This document shows positions 17,757 to 26,887 of a stretch of 64,000 nucleotides of DNA, piece by piece. A program made the position numbers and the translations under genes. The DNA lies in assembly GCF_039710355.1 (NCBI RefSeq), contig NZ_JBDKWZ010000010.1, positions 1-64,000 on the forward strand. Reading direction: 5' to 3'. Positions within the stretch are counted from its first letter, which is position 1. Each line of letters starts with the position of its first letter. The notes beneath the pieces are model-generated. The model was not told where the DNA came from, ran no database searches, and saw only the letters and a program-made list of their open reading frames with translations. The DNA is from Rapidithrix thailandica (lineage in GTDB: Bacteria > Bacteroidota > Bacteroidia > Cytophagales > Flammeovirgaceae).

Positions 17757-18017
17757 TCTTTGAATGCTATGAGTCGGTAACCTGCAAAGGTACGAGTTTC
17801 ACATACATTGAAGTACGTTCCGGTAGAATTATAAAATATGAAAAGAAATAGCCCGAACAGCCTCTTCTGTATACCGTAGATATGGCTTGCCAAAAATAGC
17901 CGTGTTTTGTATGAATTCCTTACCTTGTTTTCTGTACCTTTGGCTCTGAATTCCTGAATTTTTCTTACTGTTTCAATAGCTTTCAAAGTAATTTTTGATT
18001 TGTAATTCATAATTGTA

Positions 18018-18941
18018 ATGTTAAAACCCCGCACTTTGTATCAATGCCTGACAGCCGGATTGTTGTTGGGCTTCTTCGCTTGTAATAACAATAATGAAAG
18101 TAAAGCCCCGGAGGAACCTGATATTGAATATGCATTTGAGACAGCCTTAACGAAGGAAGGGACTTTGGCAAACGAAGAAATCAACGAAGCTTCCGGCTTG
18201 GTTGCTTCCCGGAGCAATGTTGGAATGTTTTGGACACATAATGATAGTGGGGATACGTCCCGGATTTTTTTATTTGACAAAGAGGGAAAAAACCTGGCTA
18301 CCTATTATCTGAATGAACTCCCGGCACGCGATTGGGAAGACATCGCTCTTGGCAAAGGACCTGAAGAGGGGGTGCATTATTTGTACATTGCCGAAATGGG
18401 TGATAATAATGCTCAATATGATACCAAGCATATTTATCGCTTGAAAGAACCGGTGTGGGATGCGGAAGGGGAGCACTTGGTGAATGAGGTAGAGGATATA
18501 CAGTTTGTGTATCCCGATGGAAAACGTGATGCCGAAGCCTTGATGGCTGACCCTTTGACGGGAGATTTATGGATTGTTTCCAAAAGAGAAGAGAAAAATC
18601 GGATCTACCGTTTGCCCAGTCCTCATTCTTTGGATACCGTGATCGTAGCAGAGTATTACGGTGAAATTCCTGTGCATAATAGTAACGGAGGAGATATTTC
18701 TGCCAACGGAACGGAAATTCTGTTGAAAAACTACGACAAGATATTCTATTGGCCGCGTGCCGAAAACCAAACCGTGGCTGAAGCCTTGTTGAGTCAGGTT
18801 CCACAAGAATTGTATTATGAGGTAGAGCCTCAAGGAGAGGCGATTGCTTGGGATCCTTCAGGCAATGGATTTTATACTTTGAGCGAAGAGCGTAGTAATG
18901 TAGAAGCGGTGCTTTACTACTACGAAAGGTTGGATAAATAG
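18018..18941 (+). CDS. lipoprotein, predicted beta-propeller-like
   Basis: A 307-residue protein with a lipoprotein signal (LLLGFFAC, lipidated Cys at 22) followed by an Asn-rich linker. The body contains repeated blade-like segments such as ASGLVASRSNVGMFWTHND, DWEDIALG, YLYIAEMGDNNAQ and DAEALMADPLTGDLWIVSKRE, a pattern seen in Bacteroidota secreted propeller proteins resembling SMP-30/phytase-like folds. No catalytic residues can be assigned. The gene is monocistronic and is followed by a hairpin terminator. Confidence 0.75.
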   Translation: MLKPRTLYQCLTAGLLLGFFACNNNNESKAPEEPDIEYAFETALTKEGTLANEEINEASGLVASRSNVGMFWTHNDSGDTSRIFLFDKEGKNLATYYLNELPARDWEDIALGKGPEEGVHYLYIAEMGDNNAQYDTKHIYRLKEPVWDAEGEHLVNEVEDIQFVYPDGKRDAEALMADPLTGDLWIVSKREEKNRIYRLPSPHSLDTVIVAEYYGEIPVHNSNGGDISANGTEILLKNYDKIFYWPRAENQTVAEALLSQVPQELYYEVEPQGEAIAWDPSGNGFYTLSEERSNVEAVLYYYERLDK

Positions 18942-18964
18942 AAAAAGAATTGTTCTAATAGCTC

Positions 18965-19001
18965 AAAAGCGGTGGATGTTAATTCCACCGCTTTTGTTGT
19001 T
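18965..19001. terminator. hairpin terminator
   Basis: aaaagcggtgga (18965-18976) pairs with tccaccgctttt (18984-18995), followed by a T-rich stretch. It lies between the lipoprotein gene (+) and the end of the DUF3347 gene (-). Confidence 0.85.
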
Positions 19002-19002
19002 T

Positions 19003-19476
19003 TTACTTTAATGTGGCTTTGACGGCACCGCACTTTAGCATTTTATTGCCAAAATAAGGATTCAATACTTCATTTTTGCTGCTGAGCCAATAAGCACCTT
19101 GGTTGCCATTGGCCATAGGGCAATAGGCTTTGTAAAGTGCACCTGAAGTAAATTCACTTTTTTCAACCAAAGCAATTAAGGCATTGGACAAAGAACTAAA
19201 AGCAACTCTTTGTTTATCTAATTGAGTGCTCGAAGCAATTTTTTCAGCATATTGCAAAATCGTTTGGTTATTTTTTACCTTTTTCAGAGCAGTCTGCAAT
19301 TGTTGAGCTGCCTTTTGAGCTTCTCCCGCATCAGAGGCCACGAGTTTATTTTCTAAAATTAAATACTGTTGAACAGCTGTTCCCAGTGCTTTTTCTGAAA
19401 ACCCGGCTTGTTGTGCAACTACTACAGTAGTCGAGAATACCAGAGCGATTGATGCAATTATTGATTTGAATTTCAT
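19003..19476 (-). CDS. exported DUF3347 protein, probable copper-binding
   Basis: The chosen ATG gives a signal peptide (MKFKSIIASIALVFSTTVVV then AQQ) and a 157-residue product; the longer frame has no such signal. The family signature near the C-terminus is YCPMANGNQGAYWLSS followed by NPYFGNKMLKCG, which supplies Cys, Met and Cys ligands. DUF3347 domains occur as separate proteins or fused to CusB-type metal efflux adaptors, so a role in periplasmic copper binding or export is likely. It lies downstream of the HYC_CC_PP-type gene on the same strand (158-base gap), possibly as one transcript. Confidence 0.85.
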   Translation of the reverse strand: MKFKSIIASIALVFSTTVVVAQQAGFSEKALGTAVQQYLILENKLVASDAGEAQKAAQQLQTALKKVKNNQTILQYAEKIASSTQLDKQRVAFSSLSNALIALVEKSEFTSGALYKAYCPMANGNQGAYWLSSKNEVLNPYFGNKMLKCGAVKATLK

Positions 19477-19633
19477 AACGTTGATTTGATTTTTTTGAAT
19501 AGAAAAAATGCTACCCCGTGTTTTTCTTCCTCTTCTTTGAGGAAAAAGCGGAGGAGGAATGAACAGCGGTGTAAAAATGAACAAGGAGAGTATAATTCTG
19601 CTTAGGGTAACCCAAGCGAACCTTATAAGAATA

Positions 19634-20068
19634 TTATAAGAGGAAAGACTGGACCCACAAAAAAATAACTGGCCCAATCAAGGGAGGGAGGTAACGTTTG
19701 GCTTGTAAATACTGAAGTTTATTTGCAAACGTATTGAATGTATTCGTATAGAAACCGCCAATAAATACCTGTGAGAAGGGCACTTTCACACTTGAAAGTG
19801 TCGGCGGGTATTTTTCTTTGGCAGGTACCGAAAGTGCTATTTCACTGCAACAATCTTTCTGGTGTTGCCGGTTTTTAAATTCAATTGAACAGGTATCGGA
19901 AGTGCTGGCTTGCGGTAAAGCATGTTCACAAACTTGCGCTTGTGCAAACAGCGCAATGCTTTGTAAAGCCCCTTTACATAAATGCCCGTTGATGGTAAAG
20001 CCGGTAGAGGAAACCAGCACCATGCATGTCATTAAAAAAGCTCCTATGGATTGTAACTTTTTACGCAT
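19634..20068 (-). CDS. HYC_CC_PP-family membrane protein
   Basis: A 144-residue protein starting at MRKKLQSIGAFLMTC. It has an N-terminal signal or anchor, then the family pattern with Cys in GHLCKGALQSI, HxxP-like VCEHALPQ, CSIEF and the double Cys DCCSE, and a C-terminal hydrophobic segment PPLIGPVIFLWVQSFLL. Members of this Bacteroidota family are usually found beside TonB receptors or heavy-metal genes. Here the partner is a DUF3347 protein, which fits a metal (copper) theme. The exact function is unknown. Confidence 0.7.
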   Translation of the reverse strand: MRKKLQSIGAFLMTCMVLVSSTGFTINGHLCKGALQSIALFAQAQVCEHALPQASTSDTCSIEFKNRQHQKDCCSEIALSVPAKEKYPPTLSSVKVPFSQVFIGGFYTNTFNTFANKLQYLQAKRYLPPLIGPVIFLWVQSFLL

Positions 20069-20370
20069 TATAAGTGCAAAATTCCACAATCCTTTTGAGT
20101 CTGTGTTTATATAATTTCCGGAAAATGTTATAAAATTTTTTTGCCGGGTCGTTTCTGCTCTTTGGCAAAGGCTCATTCCTTTATACATAGGACAAATTTA
20201 TGTACATATTCGTACAGTGGTTGTATCATTATAGATCATAAGCATAAAGTCGTTATTGAGTTGATTTGCTTGTAACTGTTTGATAAATAGTGTCTTGTTT
20301 GTTTTTGGTACAAGCTTGGCAAAAGAAAGGAAAAGTGTCGAATTAATTTTTATATAACTTTACTTCTACT

Positions 20371-20817
20371 ATGAACTATTCAAAATCGTTTGGATTCAAA
20401 TCGTTGATTGCGCTTGTATTAGGAATGGTATTTATCAGCATGTCCGCATTTGCGGATGGAGAGAAAATCACTAAAAGCCAAGCAAAAGTATTGAAAAAAG
20501 CCAAGGCAAAAGTAGAAAAAGCCAGTCCTGATGATTGGAAAACTTATGCATTGGCGGCCGAAATGTGCTTTGGTAAAAAAGTCAATATGAAAGAGGCGTA
20601 CGAATGGTTGAAAAAATCCATTGAAATCAAGGAAACTCCTTTAAACCTGCGGATCAAAGGGGACTATTATACTCAAAATAATTTGCCGGAGAAAGCCATT
20701 GATGCCTATATCAAAAGTATGGAATTGGTGAAAGCCAAAGATCCTTATGCTGACTTTACAGAAATACAGGAAAAAATTGCGATGTTATCCAAAGAACTTA
20801 GCTCTTACGAACAATAA
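20371..20817 (+). CDS. small exported TPR-like protein
   Basis: A 148-residue protein with a clear signal peptide (residues 1-28, cleavage after SAFA). The mature part is helical and Lys/Glu-rich. Residues about 50-140 show tetratricopeptide-like helix pairs: WKTYALAAEMCFG, EAYEWLKKSIEI, LRIKGDYYTQNNLPEKAIDAYIKSMEL. It is probably a periplasmic scaffold or stress-related protein. I recognise no specific family. Confidence 0.65.
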   Translation: MNYSKSFGFKSLIALVLGMVFISMSAFADGEKITKSQAKVLKKAKAKVEKASPDDWKTYALAAEMCFGKKVNMKEAYEWLKKSIEIKETPLNLRIKGDYYTQNNLPEKAIDAYIKSMELVKAKDPYADFTEIQEKIAMLSKELSSYEQ

Positions 20818-20891
20818 AGTCAACTTGAGCATTTTATAATTTCTAATTAGTTAGTGCATTTTCTTATATAAATTTTATTTGCAGCTCGCTA

Positions 20892-20921
20892 AATCCCAGT
20901 GTATTCCACTGGGATTTTTTA
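20892..20921. terminator. hairpin terminator between convergent genes
   Basis: aatcccagtg (20892-20901) pairs with cactgggatt (20907-20916), followed by TTTTTATT. It serves the TPR-like gene (+), and its right end touches the porZ stop (-). Confidence 0.85.
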
Positions 20922-23186
20922 TTCGATCACGGCTAATTTACCTACAAAGGTTTCCTCCCCCTCTTCATCGGCACTGAAGATCAGGTAAATACCCGTTTTG
21001 GCTTTTTTGCCCTTGTAGTTGTGGGCGTTCCAAGTAGCTGTACCCCCATTGGCCTGGGTTTCCCAAATCAATTTTCCGGACACATCGGTAATTTTTATGA
21101 TGGCATCTTTGGCCAAGCCCGAAATTGTCACCCAGCCTCCATATTCCGGACGGACAGGGTTGGGAAATATTTTTACATCCTGATGAGTCTCTTTGGCTTC
21201 TGTGGCATCCGAGCGAAAGGATATGATTCCTTGAGAGGTACCAAAAAATACCTCACCGCTATTAGCTTGTATGGCAATACTATGGATGGCGTTCGCAAGT
21301 AAAGGACTATTATCTGTGGTAAAATGATGGATTAGTTCCGAGCCGTCTTCTGAGAAAAGCCAGACTCCTTTGTCGGTGCCTATCCATTTCCGGTTGCCTC
21401 CGTCTACGGCCAAAGCCGTGATTTTTTCATCCTTTAATAAAGGCCGTCCGTCAAACCGTGGGAAGGTCCCATCAATTTGATGGCTGTTGAGGACCGCATA
21501 GGTATCAAAGAATTCCACGATGCCGTCATCTGTCCCTACCCAGAGGCTGCCATTTTGATCCAAAGCCAAACAATTGACTCCGTTCGTAGGTAAGTTACCA
21601 TTGTTTTCTCCGCTTTTGAGCAATTTGAAGCGTTGCTCATCATCAAATACCAAAATCCCTCCGCCTTGATGTTTTGCTATCCGGACCCATTTGAAGTTGT
21701 TCTTGTCTACTACCATTTCCACAGGGTAAGAAGCTGCACTTACAGGCAACCGGACAGATTGCCAGGAGCCATCCGGAGCGATGCGATGAAAGGAAGCACG
21801 GGAGGAAGGGACACCGTAGTTTGCCAGCCAAAGGTTGTCTTCTTGATCTGGAACCATCCCCGTAATATGTACCTGGCCATTGTTTGTACTTACCAAAGGA
21901 GCATCTGTCTTTTTGGAAAAGGAGTTATTTTGAAGATCCCAAAGAAATAAACCCTCTCCTAACATACCTATATAGATAAGAGATTGGCTTGCTTGGTATC
22001 CCAAGGCTACAGGATCTTTCATCAATGGTATTGCTTCGGCTCCGATATAATTGGCTCGTGAAGTATAATTCGTCCATGAGCCGTTTTCAAAGACATAAAA
22101 ACCAAGCGTATTGTTCCAGGGTTGAAGGTCCGGGTCATAGCCTCCCGAAAGACAAATGATTTTGTCCTGAACGGCAAATAATTTGAAATTGGTAGGAGAC
22201 AGCGGTCCGCTGGGAAAGTAAGTGCTCGATTGGTTTGACTGATGTTTGACCAAACCGGTTTCCGCATCGGCTACCCATAATACGTTTTGTTTGTCAAGTA
22301 AAGCTTTATGAGGAGCAACCAGGGGGTCGACTTGTAAAGCCGTGGCTTGTAAATTAGCATCAATCATCCATAAGGTTGAGCCGGTACTAAGTAAAAGTTT
22401 GTTTTGGGACGAGGACAAGTACGTATAGTTTTGTCCCGCTGCAATGTCCAAAGCTTTTACCTTGCCGTTTTGATATTGATAAAGATGATCTGATGCGATG
22501 GGAAAGAAAACGCCTTGTCCTGATAATGCGGCAATATGTTTTACTGCTTGCCCGGGGACATTTGCCAATGTTGTCCAGTTGCGAAAGTCCAAACGGTTGA
22601 TTTCCGGGGCCAAGGATGCTACTTGTACCCCTCTTTCCGTAGCGATAAACAGACTATCCTGAGAAATACAAGAAGCGAATACTTCTACCCGGCTCCCTTC
22701 CGGTCCGATATTCAGATAGGTTTCTTTGACTTCCGGTTTGTTGATGTCCAGCTTTACTAAGCCAAAAGATGTGGCAAGGTAGGCAAAGTGATTATTCAAG
22801 GTAATGTCATATATCCGGATATTTTCAATGCCGGAGTTTAAGAGGGAGCGGATGTTGATAATTTCCGCTTCGGTAATCAAGTCGATGTTTCCATTGGTAT
22901 AGGCGATGAGTAAGGTTTGATGCAGACTGCTGTATTCCAGGTCGCTGATGCCATTGTCGCTCAAATCATCCAGTTTCGATAGGGTGCCCAATTGACCATT
23001 GTTTTTTTCCAGGTAAAATAAACCGTTTTGCGAAGCACAATAGATCCGTTCGGGGGTTGCTGTCAGTGAATACGCATTGTGGTAAGTGAGGTGGGTTCTC
23101 CATGTATTCACCGGAATGTTTTGTTGTCCATAGCTAAACAGAAACTTCCCCAAGCCTAATAGCAGAAGTAAAACGGTCTTTTTCAT
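20919..23186 (-). CDS. porZ: type IX secretion system protein PorZ
   Basis: A 755-residue surface protein with signal peptide (residues 1-20). Two seven-bladed propellers follow: the start has VNTWRTHLTYHNAYSLTATPE and later blades carry the two-component-regulator propeller pattern (NCLALDQNGSLWVGTDDGIVEF, ITALAVDGGNRKWIGTDKGV). The C-terminus is a type IX sorting domain (KIFPNPVRPEYGG ... ISGLAKDAIIKITDVSGKL). PorZ is part of the attachment complex that transfers A-LPS to cargo in Porphyromonas and relatives, so this organism very likely has a type IX secretion system, in agreement with the T9SS-sorted protease at the right edge. Confidence 0.88.
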   Translation of the reverse strand: MKKTVLLLLLGLGKFLFSYGQQNIPVNTWRTHLTYHNAYSLTATPERIYCASQNGLFYLEKNNGQLGTLSKLDDLSDNGISDLEYSSLHQTLLIAYTNGNIDLITEAEIINIRSLLNSGIENIRIYDITLNNHFAYLATSFGLVKLDINKPEVKETYLNIGPEGSRVEVFASCISQDSLFIATERGVQVASLAPEINRLDFRNWTTLANVPGQAVKHIAALSGQGVFFPIASDHLYQYQNGKVKALDIAAGQNYTYLSSSQNKLLLSTGSTLWMIDANLQATALQVDPLVAPHKALLDKQNVLWVADAETGLVKHQSNQSSTYFPSGPLSPTNFKLFAVQDKIICLSGGYDPDLQPWNNTLGFYVFENGSWTNYTSRANYIGAEAIPLMKDPVALGYQASQSLIYIGMLGEGLFLWDLQNNSFSKKTDAPLVSTNNGQVHITGMVPDQEDNLWLANYGVPSSRASFHRIAPDGSWQSVRLPVSAASYPVEMVVDKNNFKWVRIAKHQGGGILVFDDEQRFKLLKSGENNGNLPTNGVNCLALDQNGSLWVGTDDGIVEFFDTYAVLNSHQIDGTFPRFDGRPLLKDEKITALAVDGGNRKWIGTDKGVWLFSEDGSELIHHFTTDNSPLLANAIHSIAIQANSGEVFFGTSQGIISFRSDATEAKETHQDVKIFPNPVRPEYGGWVTISGLAKDAIIKITDVSGKLIWETQANGGTATWNAHNYKGKKAKTGIYLIFSADEEGEETFVGKLAVIE

Positions 23187-23585
23187 ACAAGTCTTTTCAT
23201 CTCTATACCTTCATACCACCTGTAAGGATCTATTAGGGTACCACAGATAGTACTGGAAAATTGAAAGATACGAATTTGAAAGCAATATTCTGTACTTACA
23301 TGTGGCCAGATGTATCCCATCGGGCTTTTATGGACAAGCTTAAATGAATAGCTTGATATTTTAAATAGATGATAAAAAAAAGAAGGCTTTTTTAGTAAAG
23401 TGCTAAAAAAAGAAGGAAATAATTTGATGAATTAAAAATCCGGGAGTGTGTAAAATATGTTTTAGGAATTTTAAGTGTTTGTAATAAATTATTCTGTATT
23501 CTGCATATAAGCAAAATATAATTCTGTGTAATAGGAGGGAAGCGGATTGCAGTATCCTGTCATTCGAAAAAATATTAAAATAATA
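23187..23585. other. intergenic region before the ilv promoter, no gene seen
   Basis: About 400 AT-rich bases between the start of porZ (-) and the ilv promoter (+). It must contain the porZ promoter. No small gene, RNA signature or mobile element is recognised. Confidence 0.45.
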
Positions 23586-23618
23586 TTTGGAAATTAGTTT
23601 TAAGCTGTTTTATCTTTA
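23586..23618 (+). promoter_or_regulatory. probable promoter of the ilv operon
   Basis: TTTG (23586-23589) is followed after 21 bases by TATCTTTA (23611-23618), one mismatch from the Bacteroidota -7 box TAnnTTTG. Transcription would begin near 23625, about 14 bases before the leader peptide ATG. Confidence 0.55.
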
Positions 23619-23638
23619 CTATCCGAAAGACAAAGAAG

Positions 23639-23716
23639 ATGCTATATAATACTCTTACCATAGTGCTAATTCACCTAGTCGTTGTCATTATTCCTGAGAG
23701 AGTGATGATGGTTTGA
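23639..23716 (+). CDS. ilv operon leader peptide (attenuator peptide)
   Basis: A 25-codon reading frame from ATG 23639 to TGA 23714-23716. Fourteen of its 25 residues are Val, Ile or Leu, and codons 8-18 read IVLIHLVVVII, ten branched-chain residues out of eleven. It lies 112 bases before ilvE, downstream of a probable promoter and upstream of an intrinsic terminator that precedes the operon. Composition and position are those of a regulatory leader peptide whose translation measures charged Val/Ile/Leu tRNA. Ribosomes stalling at the run of control codons would free the adjacent RNA segment that disrupts the terminator. It is too short for ordinary gene finding. Confidence 0.88.
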   Translation: MLYNTLTIVLIHLVVVIIPERVMMV

Positions 23717-23782
23717 GTATCTTTTGATAAATTTTATAGGAACCAAAAACCATTATCACTTGCCTGATAGTGGTTTTTTTTT
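23684..23782 (+). promoter_or_regulatory. ilv transcription attenuator (1:2 hairpin, antiterminator, terminator)
   Basis: The terminator is aaaaaccattatca (23745-23758) pairing with tgatagtggttttt (23765-23778), then T residues to 23782. Its left arm can instead pair with gtgatgatggttt (23702-23714), the last codons of the leader peptide, over 13 positions with one G-U: an antiterminator. That segment can also pair upstream with tcattatt (23685-23692, control codons GTC ATT ATT). A ribosome stalled at the Val/Ile codons blocks segment 1 and favours the antiterminator. A ribosome reaching the stop covers segment 2 and favours termination. Confidence 0.85.
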
Positions 23783-23827
23783 ACTTAAATCAATACACCT
23801 TAACCAACATGTCAAACACCAATACGA

Positions 23828-24721
23828 ATGCTTTATCCAACCAAAAATACGATCGTCTTTCATGATGGCAGTTTTGTCAAAGGAGAAAAGTTAGGGGTTA
23901 ACCCCTTTTCTCAGACCTTGCATTATGGCTATGGCGTTTTTGACGCCTTACGAGCTTATGATACGGCCCTGGGGCCACATATATTTAAAGCCCGTGAACA
24001 TTACGAGCGCTTTATACAATCAGCGGAGAACCTGCAGTTGAAGGTGCCTTATACTACGGATGAGTTGATCAATATCACTTACCAACTGCTGGAAAAAAAT
24101 AGTATGACCAATGCTTATATCCGCCCTATGTTGTACCTGGGAACCAATATGGAATTGGTGCCTGCTGAGAAAAAACATTTGTTGATTGCCGTATGGAAGT
24201 GGGGGAAATACATGGGGAAAGACCTGCTGGATGTCAAGGTCTCCTCGGTACAGAAACCCAAGCCTAAGAACTTTTTGGTAGAGGCAAAAATTTGCGGGCA
24301 ATATTTATACTCCATGGTAGCAAACAATGAGGCCCGGAAAGAAGGGTACGATGCGGCCTTGATGTTGGATTACGAAGGATACGTGGCAGAAGGCCCGGGA
24401 TCTAATTTTTTTTATGAGAACGAAGGAAAATTATACACTCCGCCTCGCGGAAGTATATTGCCCGGGATCACCCGGCAAACCATCATAAATCTTGCTGCCG
24501 AGCTGGGGGTAGAAGTGGAAGAGCGGCTTTTTACTCCCGAAGAATTGGCAAATGTGGATGCCGCCTTTTTTACAGGTACGGCTTCGCAGATTACCGGTTT
24601 GAAGTCAATTGATGGAAAACCTTTCAAGAAAAAGTGGGAAGATACCATTGGGAGTGCCTTACTGATTAAATACGGACATAAGGTGACCCAAAGCGAATAC
24701 GACGGCTATTCGATTATCTAA
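23828..24721 (+). CDS. ilvE: branched-chain amino acid aminotransferase
   Basis: A 297-residue fold-type IV PLP enzyme catalysing the last step of Val, Ile and Leu synthesis. Family blocks: the N-terminal HYGYGVFDALRAY, the Lys region EAKICGQYLYSMVANNEARK preceding GYDAALMLD, the cofactor-phosphate motif EGPGSNFF, LPGITRQTIINLA and FFTGTASQITGL. The start at 23828 is the only in-frame Met before the conserved region. It is the first enzyme gene after the attenuator; ilvD follows after a 200-base spacer that contains a small ccggca/tgccgg hairpin (24831-24847). Confidence 0.93.
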   Translation: MLYPTKNTIVFHDGSFVKGEKLGVNPFSQTLHYGYGVFDALRAYDTALGPHIFKAREHYERFIQSAENLQLKVPYTTDELINITYQLLEKNSMTNAYIRPMLYLGTNMELVPAEKKHLLIAVWKWGKYMGKDLLDVKVSSVQKPKPKNFLVEAKICGQYLYSMVANNEARKEGYDAALMLDYEGYVAEGPGSNFFYENEGKLYTPPRGSILPGITRQTIINLAAELGVEVEERLFTPEELANVDAAFFTGTASQITGLKSIDGKPFKKKWEDTIGSALLIKYGHKVTQSEYDGYSII

Positions 24722-24922
24722 ACAGGAAAGAGGGTCTCTATTCAACGGGTTTTAGAGTAAAGTGCCGGTTTTGACGGCAAATAAAAAATAAATAGTGATA
24801 GTGAATTAGGTTGTATTTGTGAAAACATATCCGGCATTTCGTGCCGGGATTGTATCAACCAACAAAAACAACCATTCTTACAAACATTCGAAAAAAAGTT
24901 CAAATCAAAAAAATTAACAACA

Positions 24923-26605
24923 GTGGGTAAAGAATTAAATAAATACAGTAAGCATATCACGCAGGATCCTACACAGCCTGCCGCTCAAGCAATGCTTCAT
25001 GCAATAGGCATGACCGATGAAGACTTGCAAAAAGCGCAAGTGGGGATTGCTAGTACTGGGTTTGATGGCAACCCTTGTAACATGCACTTGAATGACCTGG
25101 CGAAACAAGTGAAAGTGGGAGTGCAGAATGCCGGATTGGTGGGGTTGGGTTTTAATACCATTGGTGTGAGTGATGGCATTTCGATGGGAACAGCAGGGAT
25201 GCATTATTCTTTACCTTCAAGAGATGTAATTGCAGATTCAATTGAGACAATCGTTGGCGGGCAATGGTACGATGGAGTGGCCACGGTAGTGGGTTGTGAT
25301 AAAAATATGCCCGGAGCCATGATTGCTTTAGGCCGGTTGAACCGTCCGGGAATCCTGATTTACGGAGGAACTATTGCCTCCGGATGCTATAAAAACAAAA
25401 AACTCAATATTGTTTCTGCCTTTGAAGCACTGGGAGAAAAAATGGCGGGGAGCATGAACGAAGAAGACTTTAAAGGAGTCGTTCACCATGCTTGTCCGGG
25501 AGCAGGAGCCTGCGGTGGAATGTACACCGCCAATACCATGGCTTCAGCCATTGAAGCAATGGGAATGAGTTTGCCTTATAGTGCTTCTAACCCGGCAAAA
25601 AGCCCTGAAAAACTTCAGGAATGTGTAAAGGCCGGTGAGCAAATGCTGCGTTTGTTGGAGCTGGATCTCAAACCTAGAGACATCGTTACCCGCAAGTCTT
25701 TGGAAAATGCCGTTACACTGACCATGGCTTTAGGAGGATCGACCAATGCCGTTCTGCACATTATCGCAATCGCCAAAGCTTTTGAAATTGACTTTACCAT
25801 TGATGACTTCCAACGCATCAGTGATACTACTCCTTTCTTAGCGGATCTCAAGCCAAGTGGAAAATACCTGATGGAAGACGTTCATCGCATTGGTGGTACA
25901 CCTGCTGTGATGAAGTTCTTGTTACAAGAGGGCTATCTGGACGGTAGTTGTATGACCGTTACCGGAAAAACCTTGGCCGAAAACTTGGAAGCGGTTCCCG
26001 GTTTGGAAGAAGGGCAAGATGTGATCATGCCTGTTGACAAGCCTTTAAAGCAAACAGGTCACTTACAAATCTTGTATGGTAATCTGGCCGAAGAAGGTTC
26101 CGTAGCCAAAATCACCGGAAAAGAAGGAGAAACCTTTACAGGTCCGGCCCGCGTCTTCGAGAATGAAGCGGATGTTATCAGTGCCATCGGAGATAAAAAA
26201 ATCCAGGCAGGTGATGTGCTTGTGATCCGTAATTTAGGTCCTAAAGGCGGTCCGGGAATGCCGGAAATGTTAAAGCCTACCTCTGCCATTATGGGAGCCG
26301 GACTGGGCAAGTCCGTTGCCCTGATTACGGATGGGCGTTTTTCAGGAGGAACTCACGGATTTGTGGTGGGCCACATTACGCCCGAAGCATATGAAGGAGG
26401 AGGAATTGCTCTGGTGAAAGACGGTGATGTGATTACCATTGATGCGGTCAATAACAAACTGGAGGTTGACCTCAGCGAAGAGGAACTGGCTAAAAGAAGG
26501 GCAGAGTGGAAACAACCTGTACCCAAAGCCACCAAAGGCATTTTATATAAATACTTGAAGTCTGTTGCTTCAGCTTCGGAAGGCTGTGTTACTGACGAAA
26601 ACTAA
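24923..26605 (+). CDS. ilvD: dihydroxy-acid dehydratase
   Basis: A 560-residue iron-sulfur dehydratase converting 2,3-dihydroxy-3-methylbutanoate (and the methylpentanoate homologue) to the 2-keto acid. It has cluster and metal motifs GCDKNMPG and CPGAGACGGMYTANTM, and the C-terminal DGRFSGGTHGFVVGHITPEA. The start is GTG at 24923, directly giving the family N-terminus; no ATG exists nearby in frame. The stop overlaps an ATG (TAATG), but the frame so opened is not convincing. Confidence 0.96.
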   Translation: MGKELNKYSKHITQDPTQPAAQAMLHAIGMTDEDLQKAQVGIASTGFDGNPCNMHLNDLAKQVKVGVQNAGLVGLGFNTIGVSDGISMGTAGMHYSLPSRDVIADSIETIVGGQWYDGVATVVGCDKNMPGAMIALGRLNRPGILIYGGTIASGCYKNKKLNIVSAFEALGEKMAGSMNEEDFKGVVHHACPGAGACGGMYTANTMASAIEAMGMSLPYSASNPAKSPEKLQECVKAGEQMLRLLELDLKPRDIVTRKSLENAVTLTMALGGSTNAVLHIIAIAKAFEIDFTIDDFQRISDTTPFLADLKPSGKYLMEDVHRIGGTPAVMKFLLQEGYLDGSCMTVTGKTLAENLEAVPGLEEGQDVIMPVDKPLKQTGHLQILYGNLAEEGSVAKITGKEGETFTGPARVFENEADVISAIGDKKIQAGDVLVIRNLGPKGGPGMPEMLKPTSAIMGAGLGKSVALITDGRFSGGTHGFVVGHITPEAYEGGGIALVKDGDVITIDAVNNKLEVDLSEEELAKRRAEWKQPVPKATKGILYKYLKSVASASEGCVTDEN

Positions 26606-26887
26606 TGCAAAGGGAGAGGAACATTCTTAAGGTTTGCTCCTCTTTCTACTATTATCCTAAAAACACATTCTGTATAACATTTTACTACCAAAGGGAAATT
26701 CCTTCAAGGTTTCGGTTTGCAAAAACTGATTCGAGATCATTGGACAAAGGAGGGGGCTGGCCTCTTCCTGCAAAAGATCGAACCGTGAAGGCTGGTTCGG
26801 TATATGCCAAAAAGTTTATGCCGGGCAAAAGAGTGCGCTGATCATCAGCTAATTGATAATGAAACTTTCAAATCAAATAAATTCGAT

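Noticed and set aside
17753..18034. 93-residue frame ending in a four-base overlap with recO
   Set aside because: Its start overlaps the divergent lipoprotein gene, its composition is not protein-like in the second half, and I recognise no family; the overlap is probably chance.
23809..23865. 18-residue frame overlapping the start of ilvE
   Set aside because: Out of frame with ilvE and without biased composition; the leader peptide at 23639 explains the regulation better.
26605..26841. 78-residue frame opened by the TAATG overlap at the end of ilvD
   Set aside because: The sequence reads like translated non-coding DNA and overlaps the start region of ilvB in another frame; acetolactate synthase operons have no such gene.
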